From Schoenoplectus triqueter (Eukaryota; Streptophyta; Magnoliopsida; Poales; Cyperaceae): 46,456 nucleotides of DNA. The notes under the pieces are model-generated. The model did no database searches. It saw only the letters and a program-made list of their open reading frames with translations, and had not been told where the DNA came from. Below, one piece after another: positions 1 through 11,835 of the stretch; within the stretch, counting starts at the first letter, position 1; each line of letters begins with the position of its first letter. A program made the translations under genes and the position numbers. The stretch covers positions 1 to 46,456 of the forward strand of contig CAXKVV010000023.1 of assembly GCA_964058805.1 (NCBI GenBank), in the 5' to 3' direction.

Positions 1-3000
1 AAAACGAGTCCGCGCGCGCAAAACGTGAAAACGAGACCCGACGCCCTCGGGACTGCCGATAACGAGTCCGGGCGCGCAAAACATGAAAACGGAACCCGAC
101 TCCCTCGGTACCGCCAAAAACGTGTCCGGGAGCGCAAAACATGAAAAAGGGACCGGACGCCCTCGGTACCGCCGAAAAAGAGTCCGGGCGCGCAAAATAT
201 GAAAACGGGACCCGACGCCCTCGGTAAAACGGAAAATTAGTCCGGGCGCGCAAAACATGTAAATGGGACCCGACGCCCTCGGTAAAACCGAAAACGAGTC
301 GGGGCGCGCAAAACATGAAAACGGGAGCCGACTCCCTCAGAACCGCCGAAAATGATTCGTGGCGCGCAAAACATGCAAACGGGACGCGACGCCCTCGGTA
401 CCGTCGAAAACGAGTCCGGGCGCGTAACAAATGAAAGCGGGACCCGACGCCCTCGGTACCAACGAAAATGAGTCCGGGGGCGCGAAACATGAAACCGGGA
501 CCCGACGCCCTCTATACCGCTGAAAACGAGTCCGGGAGCGCAAAACATGAAAATGGTTCGCGACGCACTTGGTATCGCCGAAAACGAGCCCTGGCGCTAA
601 AAACTTGAAAACGGGAGCCGACTTCGTAAGTACCACCGAAAATGATTCCGGGCACGCAAAACATGAAAACGGGACCCTATGCCCTCGATACCGTCGAAAA
701 TGAGTCCGGGCGCGCAAATCAAGAAAACGAGACCCGATGCCCTCGGAACAGCCGAAAACGAGTCCGGGCGCGCAAATCATGAAAACGGGACGAGACGCAC
801 TCGGAACCGCCGATAACGAGTCCGGGCGCGCAAAACTTGAAAACGGGACCCGACGCCCTCGGTCCCGCTGAAAACGAGTCGGGGCGAGCAAATCATCAAT
901 ACGAGACACGACACCCTCCGTACCTCCGAAATTGAGTCCGGGCGCGCAAAACATGAAAACGGGACCTGAAGCACTCGGTACCGCCGAAATTAAGTCGGGG
1001 CGGGCAAAACATCAAAACGGGACACGATGCCCTCCGTACCGCCGAAATTGAGTCGGGGCGGGCAAAACATGAAAACGGTACCCGACGTCCTCAGTACCGA
1101 CAAAAATGAGCCCGAGCGCGCAAAACATGAAAATAGGACCTGACGCCCTCGGTACCGCCGAAAACGAGTCCAGGCGCGCAAAACATGAAAACGGGACCCG
1201 ACGCCCTCGGTCCCGCTGAAAACGTGTCGGGGCGCGCAAAAAATGAAAACCAGACCCGACGCCCTCGGTACCGCGGAAAACGAGTCGGGGCGCGCAAAAC
1301 ATGAAAACTGGACCCGACGCCGTCGGTACCGCCGAAAACAAGTCCGGGAGCGCAAAACATGAAAACCGGTCGCGACGCACTCCGTACCGCCGAAAATGAG
1401 TCCTGGAGCGCAAAACATGAAAACGGGAGCCAACTCCCTCAGTACCGCCGAAAATGATTCTGGGCGCGCAAAACCTGAAAACGGGACCAGACGCTCTCGA
1501 TACCGTCGAAAATGAGTCCGGGCGCGCAAAACTAGAAAACGAGACCCAATGCCCTCGGTACCGCCGAAAACGAGTCCGGGCGCGCAAATCATGAAAACGG
1601 GACGCGACGCACTCGGAACCGCCGATAACGAGTCCGGGCGCGCAAAACATGAAAACGGGACACGACGCCGTTGGTACCGCCGTAAATGATTTCGGGCGCG
1701 CAAAACATGAAAACGGGACGCGACGCACTCGGTACCGCCGATAACGTGTCCGGGCGCGCAAAACATGAAAACAGGACCCCCACGCCCTAGGTAAATCCGA
1801 AAACGAGTCGGGGCGCGCAAGACATGAAAACAGGACCCGACGCCCTCGGTACCGCCGAAAACGAGTCCGGGCGCGCAAAACATGAAAACAGGCCCGACAC
1901 CCTCGGTACCGCCGAAAATGATTTCGGGCATGCAAAACATGAAATCGATACCCGATGCCCATGGTACCGCCGAAACGAATCCGGAGGCGCAAAACATGAA
2001 ACCGGGACCCGACGCCCTCGGTACCGTCGAATAACGAGTGCGGGAGCGCAAAACATGAAAAAGGGACGCGACACCCTTGGTACCGCCGAAAATGAGTCCG
2101 GGCGCGCAAAACATGAAAACGGGAGCCGACTCTCTCAGTACCGCTGAAAACGATTCCGGGCGCGCAAAGCAAGAAAACGGGACGCGACGCACTCGGAACC
2201 GCCGATAACGAGTCCAAGCGCGCAAAACATGAAAGCAGGACCCGACGCCCTCGGTTCCACTGAAAACGAGTCGGGGCGCGCAAAACATGAAAACGGGACC
2301 CGACGCCCTCGGTCCCGTCGAAAACGAGTCGGGGCGCGCAAAACATGAAAACCGGTCCTGACGCCCTCGGTACCGCCGAAAATGTTTCCGGGCGCGCAAA
2401 ACAAGAAAACGAGACACGACGCCCTCGGTACCGTCGAAAATGAGTCCGGGCGCGCAAGTCTTGAAAACGAGACCCGACGCCCTCGGTACCTCCGAAAACG
2501 AATCCGGGCGCGCAAAACATGAAAGCGGGACCCGACGCCCCTGGTACCGCCAAACGAGTCCGGGGGCGCGAAACATGAAACCGGGACCCGACGCCCTCGG
2601 TACCATTGAAAACGAGTGCGGGAGCACAAAACATGAAAACGGGACGCGACGCACTCGGTACCGCCGAAAACGAGTCCGGGCGTGCAAAACATGAAAACGC
2701 AAAACATGAAAACGGGACTCGACGCCCTCGGTAAAGCCGAAAAAGAGTCGGGGCGCGCAAGACATGAAAACGGGACCCAACGCCCTCGGTACCGTCAAAA
2801 ACAAGTCCGGGGGCGTGAAACATGAAACCGGGACCCGACGCCCTTGGTACCGTCGAAAATGAGTCCGGGAGCACCAAACATAAAAACGGGTCGCGACGCA
2901 CTCGGTACCGCCGAAAACGAGTCCTGGCGCGCAAAACATGAAAACGGGAGCCGACTCCCTCAGTACCGCCGAAAATGATTTCGAGCGCGCAAAACATGAA

Positions 3001-5271
3001 AACGAGACCCGACGCCCTCCGAACCGCCGATAACGAGTCCGGGCGCGAAAAACATGCAAACGGGACCCGACGCCCTCGGTACCGCCGAAAACGAGTCGAG
3101 GCGCGCAAATCATGAAAACAGTACCCGACGTCCTCAGTAGCGACGAAAACGAGTCCGAGCGTGCAAAACATGAAAACAGGACCCGACGCCCTCGGTACCG
3201 CCGAAAACGAGTCCGGGCGCGCAAAACATGAAAACGAGACCCGACGCCCTCGGTACCGCCGAAAATGAGTCCGGGCGCGCAAAACATGAAAACGGGACTC
3301 GACGCCCTTGGTACCGCCGAAAACGAGTCCGGGCGTGCAAAACATGAAAACGAGACCCGACGCTCCTGGTACCGCCGAAACGAGTCCGAGGGCGTGAAAC
3401 ATGAAACCGGGACCCGACGCCCTCGGTACCGTCGAAAACGAGTGCGGGAGCGCAAAACATGAAAACGGGACGCGACGCACTCGGTACCGCCGAAAACGAG
3501 TCCGGGCGCGCAAAACATGAAAACGGGAGCCGACTCCCTCAGTAGCGCTGAAAACGATTCCGAGCGCGCAAAGCATGAAAACGGGACGCGACGCACTCGG
3601 AACTGCCGATAACGAGTCCGGGCGCGCAAAACATGAAAACGGGACCCGAAGCCCTCGGTCCAGCCGAAAACGAGTCGAGGCGCATAAAACATGAAAACGG
3701 GACCCGACGCCCTCGGTCCCGTAGAAAACGAGTCGTGGCGCGCAAAACATGAAAACCGGACCCGACGCCCTCGGTACCGCCGAAAACGAGTCGGGGCGCG
3801 CAAAACATGAAAACTGGTCCAGACGCCCTCGGTACCGTCGAAAATGAGTCCGGGCTTGCAAGTCTTGAAAACGAGACCCGACGCCCTAGGTACCGCCGAA
3901 AATGAATCCGGGCGCGCAAAACATGAAAGCAGGACCCGACGCCCCTGGTACCGCCGAAACGAGTCCGGGGGCGCGAAACATGAAACCGGGACCCGACGCC
4001 CTCGTACCGTCGAAAACGAGTGCGGGAGCACAAAGCATGAAAATGGGTCGCGACGCACTCGATACCGTCGAAAACGAGTCCGGGCGCGCAAAACATGAAA
4101 ACGGGAGCCGACTCCCTCAGTACCGCCGAAAACGATTCCGGGCGCGCAAAGCATGAAACGGGACCTGACTCCCTCAGTATCGCAGAAAACGAGTCCGGGC
4201 GCGCAAAACATGAAAACGGGACCCGATGCTCCGGTACCGCAGAAAACGAGTCCTGGCATGCAAAACATGAAAACGGGACCCGACGCCCCGGTACCGCCGA
4301 AAACGACTCCGGGCGCGCAAAACATGAAAACGGGACCCGACGCCCTCGGTACCGCCGAAAATGAGTCCGGGCGCTCAAAACATGAAAACGGGACCCGACG
4401 CCCACGGTAGCGCCGAAAACGAGTCCGGGCGCGCAAATTATGAAAACGGGACGCGACGCACTCGTAACCGCCGATAACGAGTCCGGGCGCGCAAAACATG
4501 AAAACGGGACTCGACGCCCTCGGTCCCGCTGAAAACGAGTCGGGGCGCGCAAAACATTAAAACGGGACCCGACGCCCTCGGTACCGCTGAAAGCGAGTCG
4601 GGGCGCGCAAAACATGAAAACTGGACCCAACGCCATTGGTACCGCCGAAAATGATTCCGGGCGCGCGAAACATGAAAACGGGACGCGACGCTCTCGGTAC
4701 CGCCGATAACGAGTCCGGGCGCGCAAAACATGGAAACGTGACCCGACGCCCTCAGTAAAGCCGAAAACTAGTCGGGGCGCGGAAGACATGAAAACGGGAC
4801 CCGACGCCGTTGGTACCACCGAAAATGATTCCGGGCGCGCGAAACATGAAAACGGGACGCGACGCTCTCGGTACCGCCGATAACGAGTCCGGGCGCGCAA
4901 AACATGGAAACGTGACCCGACGCCCTCGGTAAAGTCGAAAAAGAGTCGGGGCGCGCAAGACATGAAAACGGGACCCGACGCCCTCGGTACCGTCAAAAAT
5001 GAGTTCGGGGGAGCGAAACATGAAACCGGGACCCGACGCCCTCGGTACCGTCGAAAATGAGTCCGGGAGCACCAAACATAAAAACGGGTCGCGACGAACT
5101 CGGTACCGCCGAAAACGAGTCCTGGCGTGCAAAACATGAAAACGGGAGCCGACTCCCTCAGTACCGCCGAAAATGATTCCGGGTGCGCAAAACATGAAAA
5201 CAGGACCCGACGCCCTCCGTACCGTCGATTACGAGTCCGGGCGCGCAAAACATGAAAACGGGACCCGACGC
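1..5271 (+). repeat. 58-bp satellite array, left part, forward orientation
   Basis: About 90 tandem units of 58 bp. A near-consensus unit lies at 3203-3260. Fixed landmarks in each unit are CGAGTCCGGGCGCGC, AAAACATGAAAACGG, GACGCCCTC and the palindrome GGTACC. The consensus has about ten CpG dinucleotides, far above the AT-rich DNA right of 28 kb. Units differ mainly by single substitutions, many of them C/T or G/A at CpG sites. The array is already running at base 1, so its left end is outside the window. The right boundary here is the retrotransposon insertion; the same array resumes at 10136. Confidence 0.97.
5267..5271. other. Target site duplication, left copy
   Basis: GACGC directly before the 5' LTR. 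It matches 10136-10140 and the GACGC of the satellite unit. Confidence 0.95.
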
Positions 5272-5927
5272 TGATGGCGATCAAGTCATGGCAAGACTAC
5301 AGGTGAACAATCATGATCAAGGAAGCAAGTTCTGGACCAGTTCTCAGTTTGAAGAACCAGGCCCAAGTCATATTTACAATTAATTTACGAAACAGCTGCT
5401 TTCTGGACAGATTCGTACTGGGCCAGTATTTTGGGCATAACTCTCTCATAATAACTCGGATTTGGGTGATTCAAATTTCTGTGCTCAGATGATGAAATGG
5501 ACTATCTATCTTTTGTTTTGCGTTTCTCCAGATTCCAGAGTCTTCTTGGTCAAAATCTCGTGTCAAATGAGCGTGGTTACTGAGGAGCCAGCCAGCATTT
5601 AGTTTCTTGGAACTTGTCTTTGAGTCTTTCTATGTTTTAATTATATTTTGGAATTAACAGTAGTAGTTAATTTTATTGTGTTTTGATATTTGCAAAAATA
5701 GTTAAGGAGTTATTAATTAGTAGGAAGTTTCTAGAGTTGAGTTGTATGGCTATATAAAGCCTAATTTCTGAATGTAAACGGACTTGTTGAATTATTATGA
5801 AAAAGTTTATCTTGAGTTGAGTTTATCTCCTCTTTTATCCTGCTGTGAGTTGAGAGTATCCTCCAGTTGTGATTTTATAGTTGAACGTGTGCGTGTCCTT
5901 GGACGATTCATAGCTCGAACGCTATCA
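5272..5927 (+). repeat. 5' LTR of the Ty3/gypsy element
   Basis: This 656-bp direct repeat matches 9474-10135. It starts with TG, ends with CA and contains a TATA box at 5751. It lacks a 6-bp stretch present near 9874 in the 3' copy, which accounts for the whole length difference. Confidence 0.97.
5751..5758 (+). promoter_or_regulatory. TATA box of the 5' LTR promoter
   Basis: TATATAAA about 175 bp before the LTR end. It is conserved in the 3' LTR at 9959-9966. The position suits the U3/R boundary of a plant LTR; transcription itself is inferred. Confidence 0.7.
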
Positions 5928-5929
5928 GT

Positions 5930-5941
5930 TGGTATCAGAAC
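5930..5941 (+). other. Primer binding site (initiator tRNA-Met type)
   Basis: TGGTATCAGAAC begins two bases after the 5' LTR end. Plant Ty3/gypsy and copia elements typically carry TGGTATCAGAGC, complementary to the 3' end of initiator methionine tRNA; this copy differs at one base. Confidence 0.9.
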
Positions 5942-5953
5942 AGCAGGCGAAGG

Positions 5954-6150
5954 ATGGTGCGACGTAGTGCTCGTGTCAATCCTCCTGAAGGACGCAATCA
6001 GCCAAACCAACATCAAGTGCAGTGGCCAAATTTTCAGCAAAAATCGCAACCGCAGGACCCTCTAAACCAACCCCTAAAACTGTTCAATGCTATCGGTGCA
6101 AAGGGTACGATCACATCATGTCCGAGTGCCCAAACCAGCGGGTATTTACC
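5954..6150 (+). pseudogene. gag: gag remnant with large internal deletion
   Basis: An ATG at 5954 opens a short basic peptide (starting [13 protein letters not shown]) resembling a Gag N-terminus. Only about 45 codons later, in a different reading frame, comes a nucleocapsid zinc knuckle ([16 protein letters not shown]2CX4HX4C) at 6088-6129. A Gag of this group is usually several hundred residues long, so the capsid region is missing and the deletion shifted the frame. The knuckle is in frame with protease and pol downstream. The element could not make its own Gag particle. The exact deletion point cannot be fixed without an intact relative. Confidence 0.8.
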
Positions 6151-9100
6151 ATTGTTGAAGAACCCCTAGAAGAGGAACAAACAGATTTTGATTCTCCACC
6201 CGTGTTTGATGAGGCAGCAGATGAGGAGGATGTCATTTATGGAGATACGGGTGAGATGTTGGTGATTAGGCGTGTGCTGAATTTCAGTCCCGTTCAAGAT
6301 GATGTGTGGCTCCGTAACAATATCTTCCATACACGATGCACCTCTAATGGGAAGGTATGTGATGTTATCATTGATAGCGGGAGTTGTGAGAATGTTGTTT
6401 CTGAAATTATGGTACAAAAGTTGCCGCTTAAAACTGAAAAGCACCCAAAACCGTACAAACTCTCTTGGTTGGAAAAGGGTAAATGTGTGCAAGTTGACCA
6501 GCGTTGTTTGGTTAATTTTTCTATTGGTGAGAAGTACCGAGATGAGGTATGGTGTGATGTAGTTCCTATGGATGCTTGTCATTTACTTTTGGGGAGGCCT
6601 TGGCAGTTTGATAGAAAGGTACACCATGACGGTTTTAAAAACACTTATTCTTTTGAGCTGAATGGTGCTAAGATTACTTTGGGTCCTTCTATAATGGAAA
6701 TGAAGTCTAAACCAGCCCTCAAGGATAGCAATTTCATTCTCTCAAAATCTGAATTTACTGAAATTTTTGAAGAATCCCAAATAGTCTTTGCATTGGTGGT
6801 GAAAGAAGTTAAGGGTGACAGAAGTACTATAATACCTGGACCAGTGGTACCTTTACTTGAACAATTTCAGAACCTTGTTCCAGATGAAATTCCAGCAGGT
6901 TTACCTCCAATGAGGAGTGTGCAACACTGCATAGATTTTGTTCCTGGTGCAGTTTTGCCAAACAAAGCAGCCTACCGAATGAACCCAACAGAAAATGCCG
7001 AGTTACAGCGGCAAGTAGATGAGTTGTTGAGAAAGGGTTTGGTGCGTGAAAGCATGAGTCCTTGTGCAGTTCCAGCCTTGCTTGTGCCAAAGAAAGATGG
7101 TTCTTTTCGCATGTGTGTGGATAGTAGAGCGGTCAACAAGATTACTATCAAGTATCGCTTCCCTATTCCTCGTCTAGATGACATGCTAGATCAGCTCCAT
7201 GGTGCTAGTGTGTTTTCAAAGATTGATCTTAGAAGTGGGTACCATCAGATTCGTATGAGGCCTGGTGATGAATGGAAGACGGCATTTAAGACCCGTGATG
7301 GATTGTTTTAGTGGTTGGTGATGTCATTCGGACTCTCTAATGCTCCTAGTACTTTTATGAGAATAATGAATTTGGTGTTTAAGTGTTTTATTGGCAGATT
7401 TGTGGTGGTCTATTTTGATGATATACTCGTGTATAGCACGGGTAAAGAAGAGCATTTGGAACACCTTCGCCAAGTCTTTGAAGTGCTAGCTGAACAAAAA
7501 CTCTACATCAACCTCAAGAAGTGCGAGTTTCTAACCAGCAACTTGGTGTTTCTAGGCTATGTGGTTTCAGCTGAGGGTATTCATGTTGATCCTTCTAAGG
7601 TGGATGCAATTATTTCATGGCCAATACCAACCAACATTCACGATGTGAGGAGTTTTCATGGACTGGCCTCATTTTATCACCGGTTCATTCGAGATTTCAG
7701 CACTCTTGTCTCTCCAATCACCGAGTGCTTGAAAGGAGGAGTATTCAAATGGACAAAGGAAGCTGAAAAGAGCTTTCAACTCATCAAGGAGAAGATGACA
7801 GCAGCCCCAATTCTTACTTTGCCCAACTTTGAGAATATTTTTGAGCTTGAATGTGATGCATCTGGTGTTGGCATTGGTGCGGTTCTCAATCAAGAAGGTC
7901 GACCTATTGACTTCTTGAGTGAAAAGCTTTCAGATTCACGTAAGAACTACACTACATATGACAAGGAGTTCTATGCAATTGTCCGAGCTCTTGGGCATTG
8001 GAGACACTACCTCATTTCCAAGGAGTTCATTCTCTACTCCGACCATGAGGCGCTGAAGTTCATAAATGGGCAGCACAAGCTCAAACCAAGGCATGCAAGG
8101 TGGGTGGAATTTTTACAAGGCTATACATTCCACATCAAGCATAAAAGTGGTGCTTCAAATCAAGTGGCGGATGCTTTAAGTAGGAGGCATTCTTTGCTGT
8201 CCACAATGAAGGTAAATGTTCTTGGGTTTGAAGTGATCAAGGAGTTGTATTCTGATGATGAGTTCTTTGGCATGATAAAAGCTGAATGTGCAAAAGGGCC
8301 ATATAAAGAATTTGTGGTGAATGATGGATATATTTTCTATGGCAACCGTTTGTGCGTACCGAATTGTTCTTTGAGGTGGCAGATCATTAAAGAGGTTCAT
8401 GATGGTGGGTTAAGTGGTCATTTTGGACGAGATAAAACTGGTGCATTACTCCAAGACCGTTTCTATTGGCCTAAAATGATGAAGGATGTGAACCATTACA
8501 TTTTGAGATGTAGAACTTGCCATCTAGCAAAAACAAAGTCTTAAAATTCTGGACTTTACACTCCCCTTCCTGTTCCTAATGCACCGTGGGAAGATGTGAG
8601 CATGGACTTTGTGATGGGATTGCCCCGAACTCAACGCAGCAAAGATTCAATCATGGTGGTGGTTGATCGGTTCTCTAAAATGGCGCACTTTGTTCCTTGT
8701 GCAAAAACGATGGATGCCACTAACATAGCTGATCTTTATTTCAAGGAGATAGTGAAGTTGCATGGCATTCCAAATACCATAACATCTGACAGAGACCCGA
8801 AGTTTGTTGGGCATTTTTGGAGAACACTTTGGCGTAAGATGGGTACAAAGCTGCAGTTTAGTTCAGCCTATCATCCTCAAACCGATGGCCAAACTGAGAT
8901 TGTGAATCGAAGTTTGGGCAATCTGTTGAGAAGCTTAGTGGGTGATAACATACGCCAATGGGACCTTGTTCTACCTCAAGCTGAATTCGCTTACAACAGG
9001 TCCAACAGCAAGACGACAGGTAAAAGCCCTTTTGAAGTGGTGTATGGATGCAATCCAAAGACTCCTCTTGATCTTGTGTCATTGCCAATCAGCCATAGCT

Positions 9101-9585
9101 ATAGTGGAGATGCAGATGAGCGTGCTAAAGCAATCAAGGACTTGAATGAACAAGTCAGCAAGAGGATTGAGAAGCAAAATCAGAAGTATGAAAGACAAGC
9201 TAACAAGCACCGAAGGGCTGTGATTTTCAAAGAAGGTGATTTTGTGTGGGTGCATTTGAGCAAGGAGAGATTTTCACCTGGGCGCAATGCAAAGCTCAAG
9301 CACCGTGGTGATGGACCGTTTAAAATCTTGCAGCGCATAGGTGACAATGCTTACAAGGTGGAGCTTCCCGGAGATTATGGTGTTTCATCCACATTCAATG
9401 TGAAGGATCTTTCTCCATAACATGGCGAAAATGAGCCGAACTCGTGGGCGAGTTCTTTTCATCCAGGGGAGAATGATGGCGATCAAGTCATGGCAGGACT
9501 ACAGGTGAACAATCATGATCAAGGAAGCAAGTTCTGGACCAGTTCTCAGTTTGAAGAACTAGGCCCAAGTCATATTTACAATTAA
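6022..9585 (+). pseudogene. pol: Ty3/gypsy pol (protease, RT, RNase H, integrase), interrupted by stop codons
   Basis: One reading frame carries, in order: aspartic protease with DSG at 6373-6381; reverse transcriptase with the catalytic YFDD at 7411-7422; RNase H with CDASG at 7852 and the later KEF, SDHEAL and VADALSRR motifs; an integrase HHCC zinc finger at about 8398-8520; and the integrase core with D (8605), D (8788) and E (8896), which has the DD35E spacing. The C-terminal part has a GPF-containing region typical of gypsy integrases. The frame is broken by TAG at 7309-7311, between the two halves of RT, and by TAA at 8542-8544, after the zinc finger. A third stop, TAA at 9418-9420, follows DLSP; beyond it the frame stays open for 54 codons across the polypurine tract and into the 3' LTR, ending at 9583-9585, so it too may be secondary. 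Catalytic residues are intact, but the copy should be non-autonomous. Confidence 0.95.
9465..9473 (+). other. Polypurine tract
   Basis: AGGGGAGAA lies immediately before the 3' LTR start (TGATGG at 9474), the expected place for plus-strand priming. Confidence 0.88.
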
Positions 9586-10135
9586 TTTACGAAACAGCAG
9601 CTTTCTGGACAGATTCGTACTGTGCCAGTATTTTGGGCATAACTCTCTCATAATAACTCGGATTTGGGTGATTCAAATTTCTGTGATCAGAAGATGAAAT
9701 GGACTATCTATCTTGTGTTTTGAGTTTCTCCAGATTCCAGAGTCTTCTTGGTCAAAACCTCGTGTCAAGTGAGCGTGGTTACTGAGGAGCCAGCCAGCAT
9801 TTGGTTTCTTGGAACTTGTCTTTGAGTCTTTCTATGTTTTAATTATATTTTGGAATTAACAGTAGTAGTTAATGTTATTTTTATTGTGTTTTGATATTTG
9901 CAAAAATAGTTAAGGAGTTATTAATTAGTAGGAAGTTTCTAGAGTTGAGTTGTATGGCTATATAAATCCTAATTTCTGAATGTAAACGGACTTGTTGAAT
10001 TATTATGAAAAAGTTTATCTTGAGTTGAGTTTATCTCCTCTTTTATCATGCCGTGAGTTGAGAGTATCCACCAGTTGTGATTTTATAGTTGAACGTGTGC
10101 GTGTCCTTGGACGATTCATAGCTCGAACGCTATCA
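9474..10135 (+). repeat. 3' LTR of the Ty3/gypsy element
   Basis: This 662-bp direct repeat of 5272-5927 carries about 15 substitutions and one 6-bp insertion. Its first 110 bp continue the open pol frame up to 9585. Confidence 0.97.
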
Positions 10136-10140
10136 GACGC
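10136..10140. other. Target site duplication, right copy
   Basis: GACGC directly after the 3' LTR, matching 5267-5271. The satellite unit resumes here with CCTCGGTACCGCC, so joining 5271 to 10141 restores a normal unit. Confidence 0.95.
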
Positions 10141-11830
10141 CCTCGGTACCGCCGAAAACGAGTCGAGGCGCGCAAATCATGAAAAAGGGACACGACGCCC
10201 TCCGTACCGCCGAAATTGAGTCGGGGCGCGCAATACATGAAAACAGTACCCGACGTCCTCAGTACCGCCGAAAACGAGTCCGAGCGCGCAAAACATGAAA
10301 ACGAGACCCGACGCCCTCGGTAAAGCCGAAAAAGAGTCGAGGCGCGCAAGACATGAAAACGGGACCCGACGCCCTCGGTATCGTCAAAAACGAGTCCGGG
10401 GGCGCGAAACAAGAAACCGGGACCCGACGCCCTCGGTACCGTCGAAAATGAGTCCGGGAGCACCAAACATAAAAACGGGTCGCGACGCACTCGGTACCGC
10501 CGAAAAAGAGTCCTGGCGCGCAAAACATGAAAACGGGAGCCGACTCCCTTAATACCGCCGAAAATAATTCCGGGCACGCATCACATGAAAACGGGAGCCG
10601 ACTCCCTTAGTACCGTTGAAAACGATTCTGGGCGCGCAAAGCATGAAAACGGGACGCGACGCACTCGGAACCGACGATAATGAGTCCGGGCGCACAAAAC
10701 ATGAAAACGGGACCCGAAGCCCTCGGTCCCGCTGAAAACGAGTCGGGGCACACAAAACATGAAAACGGGACCCGACGCCCTCGGTCCCGTCGAAAACGAG
10801 TCGTGGCGCGCAAAACATGAAAACCGGACCCGACGCCCTCGGTACCGCCGAAAACGAGTCGGGGCGCGCAAATCTTGAAAACTGGTCCAGACGCCCACGG
10901 TACCGTCGAAAATGAGTCCGGGCGCGCAAGTCTTGAAAACGAGACCCGACGCCCTCGGTACCGCCGAAAATGAATCCGGGTGCGCAAAACATGAAAGCAG
11001 GACCCGACGCCCCTGGTACCGCCGAAACGAGTCTGGGGGCACGAAACATGAAACCGGGACCCGACACCCTCGTACCATCGAAAACGAGTGCGGGAGCACA
11101 AAACATGAAAACGGGTCGCGACGCACTCGGTACCGTCGAAAACGAGTCCGGGCGCGCAAAACATGAAAACGGGAGCCGACTCCCTCAGTACCGCCGAAAA
11201 TGATTCCGGGCGCGCAAAGCATGAAACGGGACCTGATTCCCTCAGTACCGCCGAAAACGAGTCCGGGCGCGCAAAACATGAAAACGAGACCCGACGCTCC
11301 GGTACCGCAGAAAACGAGTCCGGGCATGCAAAACATGAAAACGGGACCCGACGCCCCGGTACTGCCGAAAACGACTCCGGACGCGCAAAACATGAAAACG
11401 GGACCCGACGCCCTCGGTACCGCCGAAAAGGAGTCCGGGCGCGCAAAACATGAAAACGGGAGCCGACACGCTCAGTACCGCCGAAAATGATTCTGGGCGC
11501 GCAAAACATGAAAACGGGCCCCGACGCCCTCGCTACCGTCGAAAATGAGTCCGGGCGCGCAAAACAAGAAAACGAGACCCGATGCCCTCGGTACCGCCGA
11601 AAACGAGTCCGGGCGCGCAAATCATGAAAATGGGACGCGACGCACTCGGAACCGCCGATAACGAGTCCGGGCGCGCAAAGCATGAAAACGGGACCCGACG
11701 ACCTCGGTCCCGCCGAAAACGAGTCGGGGCGCGCAAAACATGAAATCCGGACCCGACGCCCTCGGTACCGCTGAAAACGAGTCGGGGCGCGCAAAACATG
11801 AAAACTAGACCCGACGCCGTCGGTACCGCC
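10136..11830 (+). repeat. 58-bp satellite array, forward orientation, right of the retrotransposon
   Basis: About 29 more units in the same orientation as 1-5271. The stretch around 10610-11500 repeats, unit by unit, the variants seen around 3540-4430, including a unit missing bases near GACGCCCTCGTACC and two units with GCTCCGGTACC or GCCCCGGTACC. An older block duplication of about 2.2 kb (pre-insertion distance) is therefore visible. Confidence 0.97.
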
Positions 11831-11835
11831 GGACT
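11826..11835. other. Orientation switch (inversion junction) of the satellite
   Basis: The forward unit ends ...GGTACCGCC at 11830. The next bases, GGACTCATTTTCGAC, are the reverse complement of the forward unit's start, entered part way. All units right of this point are inverted, with no unique sequence between the two polarities. The exact point is uncertain by a few bases because CC/GG is shared. Confidence 0.95.

Larger units (their letters stand above)
5272..10135 (+). mobile_element. Ty3/gypsy LTR retrotransposon inserted in the satellite
   Basis: A complete-ended but coding-defective element of 4864 bp. The two LTRs begin TGATGG and end CTATCA. The element is flanked by the perfect 5-bp target duplication GACGC (5267-5271 and 10136-10140), which is part of the satellite unit. 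Internal order is primer binding site, gag remnant, protease, reverse transcriptase, RNase H, integrase, polypurine tract. Integrase following RNase H defines Ty3/gypsy. No chromodomain is visible after the GPY/F-like region, and the pol frame appears to run on into the 3' LTR, a layout known for the CRM clade; clade assignment is inference. By eye the LTRs differ at about 15 positions plus one 6-bp indel (about 2.3%). At 1.3e-8 substitutions per site per year, an assumed rate, this is somewhat under one million years. Confidence 0.97.

Noticed and set aside
990..4499. Minus-strand open frame of 1169 codons (and a 949-codon one at 1012-3861)
   Set aside because: It is the 58-bp satellite read on its stop-free strand; the peptide repeats every 58 residues through three frames, shows no domain and starts and ends at random unit variants.
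5807..6049. Minus-strand 80-codon frame over the 5' LTR
   Set aside because: Overlaps the LTR end, primer binding site and gag start of the retrotransposon; no similarity or signal of its own.
1824..11490. Many 65-107 codon frames starting MKTGPDALGTAEN-like, and their mirror copies on the minus strand right of 12 kb
   Set aside because: They follow from the other strand of the unit, which has a single TGA per 58 bp; lengths simply reflect two to five units between stops.
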